Positions 1 to 8,751 of a stretch of 39,590 nucleotides of DNA are shown here, in pieces. Numbering within the stretch: the first letter of the stretch is position 1; the number at the start of each line of letters is the position of its first letter. The position numbers and the translations under genes are program-made. The DNA is from an uncultured Chitinophaga sp. (GTDB lineage Bacteria; Bacteroidota; Bacteroidia; Chitinophagales; Chitinophagaceae). The stretch is taken from positions 1 through 39,590 of the forward strand of contig NZ_CABHOU010000104.1 in the NCBI RefSeq assembly GCF_902168175.1, given 5' to 3'. Below the pieces are notes generated by a model, which saw nothing but the letters and a program-made list of their open reading frames with translations, ran no database searches and was not told the origin of the DNA.

Positions 1-56
1 TTACCTTGCATAGTTAAATATACAAATCAATCAACTGGATATCAATACTATAAAAG

Positions 57-94
57 AAAAAACACAACAAACATTACTGTCTGTTGTGTTTTTT
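57..94 (+). terminator. Intrinsic terminator at left edge
   Basis: A 13-bp stem (AAAAAACACAACA-type arm at 57-69 pairing with 82-94) has a 12-nt loop and runs into a T tract on the plus strand. A plus-strand reading frame that enters from outside the window stops with TAG at 11-13, so this may terminate a gene lying mostly to the left. Because the arms are A- and T-rich, the hairpin could also work on the minus strand. The upstream gene itself cannot be identified. Confidence 0.6.
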
Positions 95-472
95 TTAAGG
101 CTAAGGTGGTAGTTGTGCAACGGCCACTTTATGCCGGCCCTTTTTACGTTTTGGCGATACCGTTACCCTCTCAAAAGCCGTTAACCTGCCGGCTCAGTAA
201 TCTGACAACCGATTGCGCTTCATTCCCTCCAAAAATATTTTATCCCGTTAACCTGTTTAGACTCATTTATTTACCCCAAAAGCCCCACCATCCTACCTAA
301 AAAACATTATATTTTATTTTAATAGACCAAACACATTAATTATATTGCATATACATCGAGAGCGAAACAACGTATGATGAGCCTATAACCGATTACACTT
401 TTTTTGACAAGTAAGACCGAATACACAGTTTTTTATTTCAAACCGAATACACCTTACTGAATTTTTAACATT
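95..472. other. Non-coding stretch before the first lipoprotein gene
   Basis: About 380 bases with no gene I can support. A 64-codon open frame at 106-300 has no signal, domain or family resemblance and looks like chance. The right part (from about 300) is AT-rich and carries three direct repeats, listed separately. It probably holds the promoter of the lipoprotein gene at 485, but I see no clean TAnnTTTG box at a sensible distance. Confidence 0.5.
387..452 (+). repeat. Three imperfect 12-bp direct repeats upstream of the lipoprotein gene
   Basis: AACCGATTACAC (387-398), GACCGAATACAC (415-426) and AACCGAATACAC (441-452) lie 28 and 26 bp apart, ending about 30 bp before the lipoprotein start codon. 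A fourth relative, GACCGAAAACAC followed by CTACTGAA, is at 1126-1145 beyond the gene. The spacing of roughly two and a half helical turns would put neighbouring copies on different faces of the helix. They could be regulator sites or relics of a duplication, and the sequence alone does not decide. Confidence 0.45.
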
Positions 473-484
473 TTGGACCATCCT

Positions 485-994
485 ATGAAACTTAAAACCT
501 TACTGTTCGCATTGATTTGCGGAATAGCTATTACGGGCCTTTTCTCCTGTGAAAAGGCAAAAGACCTGATACCTGGCGGCACATTGTCGCTACAGATGTC
601 TGATAGTACTTATACTTCGAACAAGAACCTGGTATCAGGAACGTTACTGGATACGCTGGGGGGTTATATGCTGGTAGTTTCCGGCGGTGGTCAGGGACAG
701 CAGACGTGGTTAACTACGGTGAACGTATTTTTCCCGGAGAAGAAACTGCAGACCGGCACCTATAGCTCTACGGTTAACCCGATGAATGCCATCGGTTATG
801 TAACGCTGCCAGATATGACGAACTATTCGTCCTATAATAACGAAGCATCTGTGGGCAATTCAACGATCGTAATTAGTAAGATCAGCAACACACATGTGGA
901 AGGAACATTCAACGGTTTACTGCTGAACGATATGGACCCCGACCTGACCATCAGTGTAGAAGGCGGTAAGTTTGATTTGAGCATTACGCCCTGA
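485..994 (+). CDS. Small lipoprotein of unknown function
   Basis: A 169-residue predicted lipoprotein. The N-terminus has lysines, a hydrophobic stretch, and a lipobox ending L-F-S-C with the acylated cysteine at about residue 22 (C-E-K follows). It is therefore expected to be anchored in the outer or inner membrane. The mature part is rich in Ser, Thr, Gly and Asn with beta-strand character (repeated TYSS-, VVSGGGQG- and GGKFDLSI-type segments). It resembles in general style the small DUF6252-like lipoproteins of Bacteroidota, but I cannot assign a family. I prefer ATG at 485 over the in-frame TTG at 473 because it gives a standard signal peptide. The gene stands alone, convergent with the SIMPL gene, with a terminator between them. 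Confidence 0.8.
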   Translation: MKLKTLLFALICGIAITGLFSCEKAKDLIPGGTLSLQMSDSTYTSNKNLVSGTLLDTLGGYMLVVSGGGQGQQTWLTTVNVFFPEKKLQTGTYSSTVNPMNAIGYVTLPDMTNYSSYNNEASVGNSTIVISKISNTHVEGTFNGLLLNDMDPDLTISVEGGKFDLSITP

Positions 995-1151
995 GTATAA
1001 CACCGAACTATATACGCTATAACCGCCTCTGCCGGGCACAGGATGATTGTAGCAACAACATAGAATGAAACGACAGCATAAGTATCACACGGACCACCAA
1101 CAACGAAAAGGTCATCAACGAAAGTGACCGAAAACACCTACTGAAACGAAG

Positions 1152-1183
1152 CAGGGGCAGCGAGTTTACACTCACTGCCCCTG
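1152..1183. terminator. Bidirectional terminator between convergent genes
   Basis: Arm CAGGGGCAG at 1152-1160 pairs with CTGCCCCTG at 1175-1183. An inner GAGT/ACTC stem (1162-1165 with 1170-1173) and a 4-nt loop complete it. A TTTCATTATT tail follows on the plus strand. It lies between the lipoprotein gene ending at 994 and the minus-strand SIMPL gene ending at 1206, and can serve both. Confidence 0.7.
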
Positions 1184-1205
1184 TTTCATTATTAAGAGGA
1201 ATGCG

Positions 1206-1925
1206 TTATTTTATCTTATACACTACCCTCATTTCGCCCCTGATCTTGATGGTTTTTACATCGATATCAGATTCTGGTACTGCATCGCCGGCAGCACGGG
1301 CAAAGGTGTTCATCTGCGCCATCATCGGACGTACATCGCCGTAGTTGTCGGTAGGAATTTCCTGGATTTCCAGTACACCGTCCAGTTTTTCATCGGCGGC
1401 AATTACCAGGTATTCAGCTTTGGCTCTGGCAGCTTTCAGCGCGTTGATCTTTACCTGTTTGCGGAATTCGGTCATGTTACTATGCCCGAAAGATGCGATG
1501 TTCACGCTTTCGATACCTTCTTCATCCACTCCGGCCAGTATACCATTGATCTTTTTAAGATCGGCCAGTTTAAGGCGGTATTGTTTACGGGCCATGAAGT
1601 CTTCCGTTACCTTTTTCTTTTTCCACCACTGTACACCGTTATAACCGTACACGTTTTCGATGGTAAAGTTTTCTTTGGCGATACCGGCGGCCAGTACCGC
1701 TTTCTGAAGCTGTGCTTCCAGGGTGCTGATATCTACCTTACTGGTTTTTGTTTTGTAATATTCGCGGAGCGAGATATTAAAATAGATCTCGTCGGGCGTA
1801 ATCTCCATCTCGGCCGAAGCGGTTACTTCAATCTTCTTCACGGGAGGGGTGTTGGTGGTGGTCTGTGCATTTGTCATAACTGCTGCCATCATTAATCCGG
1901 TTAATACGAAAATCAACTTTTTCAT
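1206..1925 (-). CDS. SIMPL (DUF541) domain periplasmic protein
   Basis: A 239-residue secreted protein with a clear signal peptide (MKKLIF... ending before A-Q-T) followed by a SIMPL/DUF541 domain over most of the chain. Visible landmarks are the opening strand IEVTASAEMEITPDEIYFNI, the central LKKINGILAGVDEEGIESVN segment, the helix with KVKINALKAARAKAEYL-like sequence, and the terminal strand KIRGEMRVVYKIK. Family members are periplasmic or outer-membrane-associated, and their biochemical role is poorly defined. The ATG at 1925 is chosen because it starts the signal peptide directly; an upstream in-frame start at 1985 would add 20 residues that do not fit. It is transcribed alone. Confidence 0.85.
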   Translation of the reverse strand: MKKLIFVLTGLMMAAVMTNAQTTTNTPPVKKIEVTASAEMEITPDEIYFNISLREYYKTKTSKVDISTLEAQLQKAVLAAGIAKENFTIENVYGYNGVQWWKKKKVTEDFMARKQYRLKLADLKKINGILAGVDEEGIESVNIASFGHSNMTEFRKQVKINALKAARAKAEYLVIAADEKLDGVLEIQEIPTDNYGDVRPMMAQMNTFARAAGDAVPESDIDVKTIKIRGEMRVVYKIK

Positions 1926-2167
1926 GGTTTCTCTTTTTGTTTTCAGAATCAGGATGCTTGTTAAACACCTGAATCCATAAATCATTTTAGACTTTAACGT
2001 TCTTTAACATTTTAAGTTACAGTTATAAATGTATTTGTCTTCATATTATATCTCTATTAATGATAGAATTACTGCTGCAATCGTTAAAAAACTGTATTTT
2101 CCTTGCCTTATCCGGCCAATTTTATGCCAGCTGGAGAGAATGAACAGCGTTTTTTGGAGAGAACTAG

Positions 2168-4093
2168 ATGTATAGACCCACGTCACTTATTACCTTACTA
2201 CTATTATGCGCACAGTTTGTTCTGGCGCAAAGTACTTATATACTGAACGGCGCCGCCCAGCAGAAGAGCTGCAACTGCTATCAACTCACTGCCGACGCCG
2301 GCAACCAAAGCGGTACCGCCTGGAACAGGAACAAAATCAATCTCACTAACTCATTTGTTTACACGTTTGATGTGAACCTCGGTTGTAAGGACCAGAATGG
2401 TGCGGACGGTATTGCCTTTATCCTGCAAACACAAGGCACAAGTCTCGGTGCTACCGGCCAGGGCATTGGCTTTGCAGGTGTAAGCCCCTCGGTAGGCATC
2501 ATTATCGATACCTGGCAAAACAATAACGAGAACGATCCGCCATACGATCATGTGGGCATACAAATGAATGGAGTTTCGGACCATGCCTCGCCCAATAACC
2601 TCGCCGGACCAGTTGCCGCCTCGCCTGCCAGCGACAATATCGAAGACTGCCAGTGGCACATCTTCAAAATTTCCTGGGATGCTGTAGCGATGGTGATTGA
2701 TGTAGAGATCGATGGCGTGAACAGGGTAACCCTGCAAAAAGACATTGTAGCCGACATCTTCAACGGCGATCCAAATGTATTCTGGGGCTTCGCCGGGTCT
2801 ACGGGAGGCTCATCTAACGTGCAGCAGTTCTGTGCAGCACTGCGCCCCCAGTTTGCCGCCGGACAATCGGTGTTCTGTGAAGGAACGCCGGTACAACTTT
2901 ATGACAACTCCAGCTCCTTTGGCAGCATTACGCGCTGGTTCTGGGATTTGGGAGATGGATCTACCTTCACCGTGAAAGACCCGCCCATACATAATTACGC
3001 GCCCGGCGTATATAAAGTCAAACTCGTTATACAGGATAACAGCGGTTGTATTTCCGACACACTCAATCAAACTGTAACGGTTGGCACCTACCCCGTAGTG
3101 GACTTCACCGACCCTCCACTAATATGTGAGGATAACAGCATTACTTTCACCGACCTTTCCACCACCAGAGTTGGTACTATCAACCGCTGGGCGTGGGACT
3201 TTGGCAACGGCGGCACCTCTACGCGGCCGACGTCTACTGTAACGTACAACAACGCGGGCAACTATACCGTCGCCCTCACTGTTACTACGATAGAAGGCTG
3301 TAGTTCCAGCGATAGCAAGGTTATGGAAGTAGCCCCTTCGCCCTCCGTATCGGCCATCCGTAGTGCGGCTAACTGCCTTGGCGCCACCACCTTCCTGAGC
3401 GCTGAAAATCTCAGCCCACTTATTCCGTTTAACAGGTGGATATGGGATTTGGGAAATGGAGACACCACCTACGAAAAGGACCCCATCTATACATATCCCG
3501 CAGGCGGCAACTACGTAGCCAAAGCCTTCCTGGAAAGCGACAAGGGCTGCCTGTCCTTACCGGCCCCCGTAGATGTAAGAATAGTAGACGTAAATGCCTA
3601 CGCCGGCAGAGATACGCTCATCGCCATTGGCCAGCCGCTACAACTCAACGGCAGCGGCAGCACTACCTTCACCTGGTCGCCCGCAGATGGGCTCAGCAAT
3701 CCGTATATCGCCAACCCTGTGGCTATATTATCGGCCGATCAAACTTATATTCTCACTTCTACCTCACCTGATGGCTGTATGGACAGGGACACCATCAATA
3801 TTAAAGCTTACAAGGGGCCTGAGTTTTGGGTACCCAGCGGGTTTACGCCTAATAACGACGGCATTAATGATATGTTCAAACCGATAGCGGCGGGCATACC
3901 CGCGCTCGATTACCTGCGGATATTTGACCGCTGGGGTGGCGAGGTATTTTATACGCGCCAGTTATCTGTGGGATGGGATGGTACCCGGAATGGAAAACCT
4001 TTGCCGATAGGCACCTACATCTGGGCCATCAGTGGAAAGGATTATTTAGGGAACCCTGTTTCGAGAAAAGGAACGATTACGCTTATCCGTTAG
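2168..4093 (+). CDS. Secreted lectin-PKD protein with type IX secretion (CHU_C) domain
   Basis: A 641-residue secreted multidomain protein. Residues 1-20 are a signal peptide (cleavage after VLA). Residues about 22-222 form an L-type (legume-like) lectin fold, with GADGIAFILQ, SVGIIIDTWQN and the closing VFWGFAGSTGG strand. Three PKD domains follow at about 227-306, 310-389 and 393-472, each with a W-x-W-D-x-G-x-G core. An Ig-like segment (475-547) precedes a gliding-motility-associated C-terminal domain at 552-641 (FTPNNDGINDMF, LRIFDRWGGEVF, final KGTITLIR). That last domain is the type B sorting signal of the type IX secretion system, so the protein is predicted to be exported to the surface or medium, probably to bind glycans. 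No catalytic domain is visible. Its 3' end overlaps the convergent mfd gene by 11 bp. Confidence 0.9.
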   Translation: MYRPTSLITLLLLCAQFVLAQSTYILNGAAQQKSCNCYQLTADAGNQSGTAWNRNKINLTNSFVYTFDVNLGCKDQNGADGIAFILQTQGTSLGATGQGIGFAGVSPSVGIIIDTWQNNNENDPPYDHVGIQMNGVSDHASPNNLAGPVAASPASDNIEDCQWHIFKISWDAVAMVIDVEIDGVNRVTLQKDIVADIFNGDPNVFWGFAGSTGGSSNVQQFCAALRPQFAAGQSVFCEGTPVQLYDNSSSFGSITRWFWDLGDGSTFTVKDPPIHNYAPGVYKVKLVIQDNSGCISDTLNQTVTVGTYPVVDFTDPPLICEDNSITFTDLSTTRVGTINRWAWDFGNGGTSTRPTSTVTYNNAGNYTVALTVTTIEGCSSSDSKVMEVAPSPSVSAIRSAANCLGATTFLSAENLSPLIPFNRWIWDLGNGDTTYEKDPIYTYPAGGNYVAKAFLESDKGCLSLPAPVDVRIVDVNAYAGRDTLIAIGQPLQLNGSGSTTFTWSPADGLSNPYIANPVAILSADQTYILTSTSPDGCMDRDTINIKAYKGPEFWVPSGFTPNNDGINDMFKPIAAGIPALDYLRIFDRWGGEVFYTRQLSVGWDGTRNGKPLPIGTYIWAISGKDYLGNPVSRKGTITLIR

Positions 4094-7000
4094 CCTTTAC
4101 GCCATCCTGGCTTTTTACGATGCCTTCGAGGAAACGGTGCAGCTGCTCCATACTCTTCACCTTTTCTACCACCAGCATAAAGTTTTTACCTACTTGTTTC
4201 AGACGCGCATTATTGGTGCGGGTTTGAATGTAGTTCAGTAAGTGGTTGAAGGTTACCGACTCAAAGTAAGGCGAGTCGGGGTTGTTGATGAAGTAACAAC
4301 GCAGCTTTTCGTCTTTCAGGATCATCTTTTCAAAACCTAAACGAATAGCCATCCAGCGGCAGCGGATGGTGGTAAACAGGTCGCTTACCGGCGCCGGTAT
4401 AGGGCCAAAGCGGTCTACCAGGTCTTTTTCGAAGGCCTGCAGCTTATCTTCCAAAGTAATATTATCCAGCTCCTGGTAAAGGTTCAGGCGTTCCTGGATG
4501 CTTTCGATATAAGAATCGGGAATGAGTATTTCGAGGTCTGTATCGATGGTACAGTCGCTGATGTAGTCTTTCTTTTCTTCCAGCTGATCTTTGAACAGAT
4601 CTTTGAAGTCGGTTTGTTTCAGTTCGCGGATGGCCTCGTCCAGGATTTTCTGGTACATATCGAAGCCTATTTCTGCGATGAAGCCGCTTTGTTCGCCACC
4701 CAGCAGGTTGCCTGCGCCGCGAATGTCCAGGTCGCGCATAGCGATCTGGAAACCGCTGCCCAGTTCACTGTGTTGCTCCAGCGTTTGCAGGCGTTTACGG
4801 CTATCGGCCGGTAAGGTGCTGATGGGCGGTGCCAGCAGGTAACAGAAGGCCTTTTTATTGCTACGTCCCACACGGCCGCGCAACTGGTGCAAATCGCTTA
4901 GGCCAAAGTGATGGGCGTTATTGATGATGATGGTGTTGGCGTTGGAAATATCCACCCCGCTTTCCACGATATTGGTACATACCAGCACGTCGTATTCGCG
5001 GTCGATGAAGTTCATGATCACCTCTTCGAGTTTATGCCCTTCCAGTTGTCCGTGCGCGGTGGCTATAGACAGGTCGGGACATAGTTCCTGGATAAGGCCG
5101 GCCATTTCGCGCAGACCGTTCACCCGGTTATGGATGAAGTATACTTGTCCGCCGCGCTCTGTTTCATAATAGATCGCATCGCGGATAAGCTCCGGATTGA
5201 ATACATGTACTTCTGTTTCGATAGACTGCCTGTTCGGCGGCGGTGTATTGATTACAGAGAGGTCGCGCGCGCCCATGAGGGAGAACTGCAACGTTCGCGG
5301 GATAGGCGTGGCCGTTAAGGTGAGCGTATCTACATTCACTTTCCACTGTTTCAGTTTCTCTTTAGAAGTAACACCGAACTTCTGTTCCTCATCAATTACC
5401 AGCACACCGAGGTCCTTGAATTTTACCTCTTTACCCAGCAGTGCATGTGTACCGATGATGATATCGATTTTACCTTCGGCCAGTCGCTGTAAGGTTTCTT
5501 TCTTTTCCTTGGCGGACTTAAAGCGGTTGAGATAATCCACCGTACAGGGGAAGTCCTTCAGCCTTTCGGAGAATGTTTTAAAGTGCTGGAAAGCGAGGAT
5601 GGTAGTAGGCACCAGTATAGCGGCCTGTTTACCATCTACGATCGTTTTAAACGCAGTACGCACCGCCACTTCGGTTTTGCCAAAGCCTACATCGCCACAC
5701 ACCAGGCGGTCCATCGGAGAGCCCGATTCCATATCGCGTTTTACATCGGCGGTTGCCTTGCTCTGATCAGGTGTGTCCTCGTATATGAACGAGGCTTCCA
5801 GTTCTGTTTGCAGGTACGTATCGGGCGAGTGTGCGAAGCCTTCCTGGGCTTTACGTGCGGCGTAAAGTTTGATAAGGTCCTTCGCAATATCTTTAACCTG
5901 TGTTTTAGCTTTTTCCTTCAGCTTATCCCAGGCATCGCTGCCCAGTTTGTTCACTTTGGGCACTACGCCCTCTTTGCCGGAGTACTTGCTTATTTTGTGC
6001 AGCGAGTTGATGTTCACGTACAGCAGGTCGCTGTTTTTATAGATGATGCGGATCGCTTCCTGCATCTTACCTGCCACTTCTATTTTCTGCAAACCACTGT
6101 ACACACCTACACCATGGTCGATGTGCGTTACGTAGTCGCCCGCCTGCAATTCCTTTAAGGTTTTAAGCGTGATGGCCTTGTTCTTATTGTAGGCCTGCTT
6201 CACCTTGTATTTGTGGAAACGCTGGAATATCTGGTGGTCGGTGTATATAAGCACCTTCAGGTCGGCATCGATGAAGCCGGAACTGATGGGTGTTGGAATC
6301 GGGAAGAAGGTAAAATCAGCTTTCAGGTCTTCGAAAATACTGCGCAGTCTTTCGAGCTGACGGGGATTTTCGGCGAAGATGAAGATCGATTGTTTGGTTG
6401 CATTATGCAGCGCCAGGTCTTTGATCAGCATATCGAACTGGCGGTTGAATACAGGCTGCGGTGTGGTATTGAAGTGAATGACTTCAGGTGCCGGAGCCTC
6501 CGGGTATTCGAACCGGGAACCGATAACGATGTTGTGGCGTTGCCGTAACTGTTGCATCAGCTCAGTGCCGGGCACGAAGTCACTTTCGGTCATCACCATC
6601 TCCTCATCTTCATTCACCTTCACCTTTTGCCCGGTTTGCAGCCAGTCGTGGAAACGTTGTTCCATTTGCTGCACCACGTCCTGCACATAGGCCGGATCTT
6701 TCATCCACACAATGGTATTGGGCGGCATAAAGTCGGGCAGCGAGGTTTTGGTGTGTTCGGCCGCATGGGTGTCCATGTTGGCGATGAGGGTTACCTGCAT
6801 GAGTTTACGCTCACTCAACTGGGTTTCCGCGTCGAATATGCGGATAGAGTCTATTTCGTCGCCAAACAGCTCGAAGCGGTAAGGCTTGTCATTACCAAAG
6901 GAATAGATATCGAGAATGCCCCCACGTACGGCGTACTGGCCGGGTTCGTACACAAAGTCGCTATGTTCGAAGCCCCATTTCACCAGTTTTTCCAGCAGGG

Positions 7001-7469
7001 TATCTACTTTAAGATTTTCGCCCACCTTTAACTGCACCATATTGGCAGTAAAGGAAGTGTTGCCCGCCACCTTTTCCCAGAGGGCCTCGGGATAGGTAAC
7101 CAGTACTTTTTTATGGATAGAGGGGCCGGAGAACTTCATGAGTGCTTCGGTACGCAGCATACTGTGACTGCTGTTGATTTCGGAGAACTGGCCCGTTTTC
7201 TTGAACGAGTCGGGGAAGTAGAAGATATCCAGGGCCTGGCTCAGATGTTCCAGGTCGTTGTGGAAATAGGCTGCTTCTTCCTTGTCGTTGAGAATAAAGA
7301 GGTGGTTAGCTTCCGAAGCGGCCCAGATGCTGGTGGCCACAAAGTTGGCGGAGCTGCCCGTAAGCCCGGTAAGGTGAAAATACCGTGGAGCGGGCATACC
7401 CAACCCCGTCGCCAGCTTACGCAGGCGGGGGTCCCGTTCATACATCTGTAGTACTGCCTGTAAATTCAT
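4083..7469 (-). CDS. mfd: Transcription-repair coupling factor Mfd
   Basis: Cytoplasmic ATP-dependent DNA translocase that pushes stalled RNA polymerase off damaged DNA and recruits UvrA for nucleotide excision repair. Length is 1128 residues, normal for the family. In order: the UvrB-like N-terminal module (about 1-340), the CarD-like RNA-polymerase interaction domain (about 440-500, LQAGDYVTHIDHGVGVYSG), and the RecG-type motor with Walker A GDVGFGKTE (592-600), DEEQ box (693-696), TATPIPRT (719-726) and motif VI QLRGRVGRS (862-870). The C-terminal TRCF domain runs from about 970 to 1100. All key motor residues are present. The gene stands alone with its own promoter at 7478-7507; its last codons overlap the 3' end of the convergent lectin gene. 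Confidence 0.98.
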   Translation of the reverse strand: MNLQAVLQMYERDPRLRKLATGLGMPAPRYFHLTGLTGSSANFVATSIWAASEANHLFILNDKEEAAYFHNDLEHLSQALDIFYFPDSFKKTGQFSEINSSHSMLRTEALMKFSGPSIHKKVLVTYPEALWEKVAGNTSFTANMVQLKVGENLKVDTLLEKLVKWGFEHSDFVYEPGQYAVRGGILDIYSFGNDKPYRFELFGDEIDSIRIFDAETQLSERKLMQVTLIANMDTHAAEHTKTSLPDFMPPNTIVWMKDPAYVQDVVQQMEQRFHDWLQTGQKVKVNEDEEMVMTESDFVPGTELMQQLRQRHNIVIGSRFEYPEAPAPEVIHFNTTPQPVFNRQFDMLIKDLALHNATKQSIFIFAENPRQLERLRSIFEDLKADFTFFPIPTPISSGFIDADLKVLIYTDHQIFQRFHKYKVKQAYNKNKAITLKTLKELQAGDYVTHIDHGVGVYSGLQKIEVAGKMQEAIRIIYKNSDLLYVNINSLHKISKYSGKEGVVPKVNKLGSDAWDKLKEKAKTQVKDIAKDLIKLYAARKAQEGFAHSPDTYLQTELEASFIYEDTPDQSKATADVKRDMESGSPMDRLVCGDVGFGKTEVAVRTAFKTIVDGKQAAILVPTTILAFQHFKTFSERLKDFPCTVDYLNRFKSAKEKKETLQRLAEGKIDIIIGTHALLGKEVKFKDLGVLVIDEEQKFGVTSKEKLKQWKVNVDTLTLTATPIPRTLQFSLMGARDLSVINTPPPNRQSIETEVHVFNPELIRDAIYYETERGGQVYFIHNRVNGLREMAGLIQELCPDLSIATAHGQLEGHKLEEVIMNFIDREYDVLVCTNIVESGVDISNANTIIINNAHHFGLSDLHQLRGRVGRSNKKAFCYLLAPPISTLPADSRKRLQTLEQHSELGSGFQIAMRDLDIRGAGNLLGGEQSGFIAEIGFDMYQKILDEAIRELKQTDFKDLFKDQLEEKKDYISDCTIDTDLEILIPDSYIESIQERLNLYQELDNITLEDKLQAFEKDLVDRFGPIPAPVSDLFTTIRCRWMAIRLGFEKMILKDEKLRCYFINNPDSPYFESVTFNHLLNYIQTRTNNARLKQVGKNFMLVVEKVKSMEQLHRFLEGIVKSQDGVKANG

Positions 7470-7477
7470 GAAGATTG

Positions 7478-7507
7478 CAAAGATACGATGAATGCAAAAT
7501 CCGGCAA
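7478..7507 (-). promoter_or_regulatory. Promoter of mfd
   Basis: On the minus strand TTG (7507-7505), 19 nt, then TATCTTTG (7485-7478), matching the Bacteroidota consensus of a -33 TTG/TTTG and a -7 TAnnTTTG. The -7 box ends only 8 nt before the mfd ATG at 7469, so the transcript must have a very short leader or none. Confidence 0.65.
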
Positions 7508-7543
7508 CCAGATTTTAATTATATTTATATAAACTCCCCCGTT

Positions 7544-8269
7544 ATGTTGGACCAATGGTACAATGGCGTTGTCACCCGCATCATCAACGAAACCGACAAT
7601 ACCCGCAGGTTCTGGATTTCGATCCCTGAAATGCGTACGTTTGACTTCAAACCGGGGCAGTTTGTTACCCTGGACCTGCCCATCCACGAAAAGAAGAATA
7701 AACGCTGGCGAAGTTACTCTATTGCCTCCCACCCGAACGGCACCAACGAAATAGAGCTGGTGATCGTACTGCTGGAGGGCGGCGCGGGCACCACTTACCT
7801 GTTCAACGAGGTACGCGAGGGCAGCGAACTGGTAGTCAGTAAACCCCAGGGCGCCTTTACCCTGCCCGACCCCATGGAGAAAGACATTTTCCTGGTATGC
7901 ACCGGTACCGGCATTGCTCCTTTCCGCTCAATGATACACCATTTACACCTCCATCAGATAGCGCACCCGCCTATTTACCTCATTTTCGGTACCCGGTTCG
8001 AGAAAGACCTGCTGTACGCCCAGGAAATGAAGTGCCTGATGGCCGAACATCCTAATTTCCGCTACCTGCCCACCCTCTCCCGCGACGAAAACCCCGACTG
8101 GTGGGGAGAACGGGGTTATGTACACGCCGTGTACGAGCAACTGCTGGCCGATAAACGCCCCGCCAACTTCTTCCTCTGCGGCTGGAAAGTCATGATAGAC
8201 GAGGCTAAGCAGCGTATCCTGGCCATGGGGTACGACCGCAAGGACATTCATTTGGAATTATATGGGTAA
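7544..8269 (+). CDS. FNR-family FAD/NAD(P)H-dependent oxidoreductase
   Basis: A 241-residue flavoprotein reductase of the ferredoxin-NADP+ reductase superfamily. The FAD-binding barrel (about 1-105) carries PGQF (37-40) and the flavin motif R-S-Y-S (56-59) with IASHP after it. The NAD(P)-binding domain (about 113-241) has the nucleotide motif GTGIAPFRS (121-129) and the C-G-W segment (212-214) near the end. There is no ferredoxin or globin domain, so it is a stand-alone reductase whose electron partner must be another protein. I chose ATG at 7544 over an upstream frame start at 7475 because the fold begins there and the extra residues are non-homologous in style. It is divergent from mfd and monocistronic. 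The natural acceptor cannot be told from sequence. Confidence 0.88.
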   Translation: MLDQWYNGVVTRIINETDNTRRFWISIPEMRTFDFKPGQFVTLDLPIHEKKNKRWRSYSIASHPNGTNEIELVIVLLEGGAGTTYLFNEVREGSELVVSKPQGAFTLPDPMEKDIFLVCTGTGIAPFRSMIHHLHLHQIAHPPIYLIFGTRFEKDLLYAQEMKCLMAEHPNFRYLPTLSRDENPDWWGERGYVHAVYEQLLADKRPANFFLCGWKVMIDEAKQRILAMGYDRKDIHLELYG

Positions 8270-8702
8270 ACCAGCAGTGGTGCTACTATTGAGCCACCGT
8301 TGCGACGCTCCGTTCACCGGCAGTAATCCTGTTGAGCGTTGAACGCCATTGCATTCCTTCCCGCTCCATTCCGGCCCTCTTACTCAACCGGATTCGTATA
8401 GCCCAGAGGGCTTTATTGCTGTGCCCGTATTGCTGCTTTTTGACTGAAGAAACGGTTGGCTTCACTTCGTTTGCTATAACGCAAGAAGGGGCGTACCTGG
8501 GCACGAAGCATGGTAAAGAGTATGGTGAGAGTAGGCTGAGAGTATGGTGAAGCGGAGGATGAGCGGAGGGTCAGCGGACGGTAAGACACCATTTAAGCAC
8601 ACGGGTGTGATTGCGACAACTTTAAAAAGCTGATAGAATTGTTTCAGAGGAAGAGTGCGACGCAACGGGGGCCTGATAGTAATCCCTTAGCTGATCCCAT
8701 AA
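8270..8702. other. Long intergenic gap without a supported gene
   Basis: About 430 bases between the reductase gene and glyQS. Short open frames on both strands (for example 8332-8550 plus and 8286-8504 minus) overlap each other and resemble nothing I know. A small hairpin AGCCC-AGA-GGGCT at 8400-8412 followed by TTATT could be a weak terminator for the reductase gene. The right half contains a degenerate 11-bp tandem repeat, listed separately. The gap looks like accessory, possibly repeat-derived DNA. Confidence 0.5.
8510..8588 (+). repeat. Degenerate 11-12 bp tandem repeat, seven units
   Basis: Units read atggtaaagagt (8510), atggtgagagt (8522), aggctgagagt (8533), atggtgaagcgg (8544), aggatgagcgg (8556), agggtcagcgg (8567) and acggtaagaca (8578). 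The loose consensus is AnGGTGAGmGk, with a period of 11 or 12 bp. The array does not encode a recognisable peptide in any frame that I can support. Confidence 0.6.
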
Positions 8703-8734
8703 AAAAAGGCTGCACCTTTCAGTACAGCCTTTTT
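8703..8734 (-). terminator. Terminator of glyQS
   Basis: Perfect 10-bp stem AAAAAGGCTG (8703-8712) with CAGCCTTTTT (8725-8734) and a 12-nt loop, followed on the minus strand by further T residues. It lies 17 bp past the glyQS stop codon. Confidence 0.8.
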
Positions 8735-8751
8735 AGGACAATATAGTTTGG

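Noticed and set aside
106..300. A 64-codon plus-strand gene near the left edge
   Set aside because: No initiation context, composition rich in Pro and Leu without structure, and no recognisable homology.
8286..8665. Small proteins in the gap between the reductase gene and glyQS
   Set aside because: Several overlapping 60-72 codon frames on both strands, none with a signal, domain or plausible start context, and partly made of the 11-bp tandem repeat.
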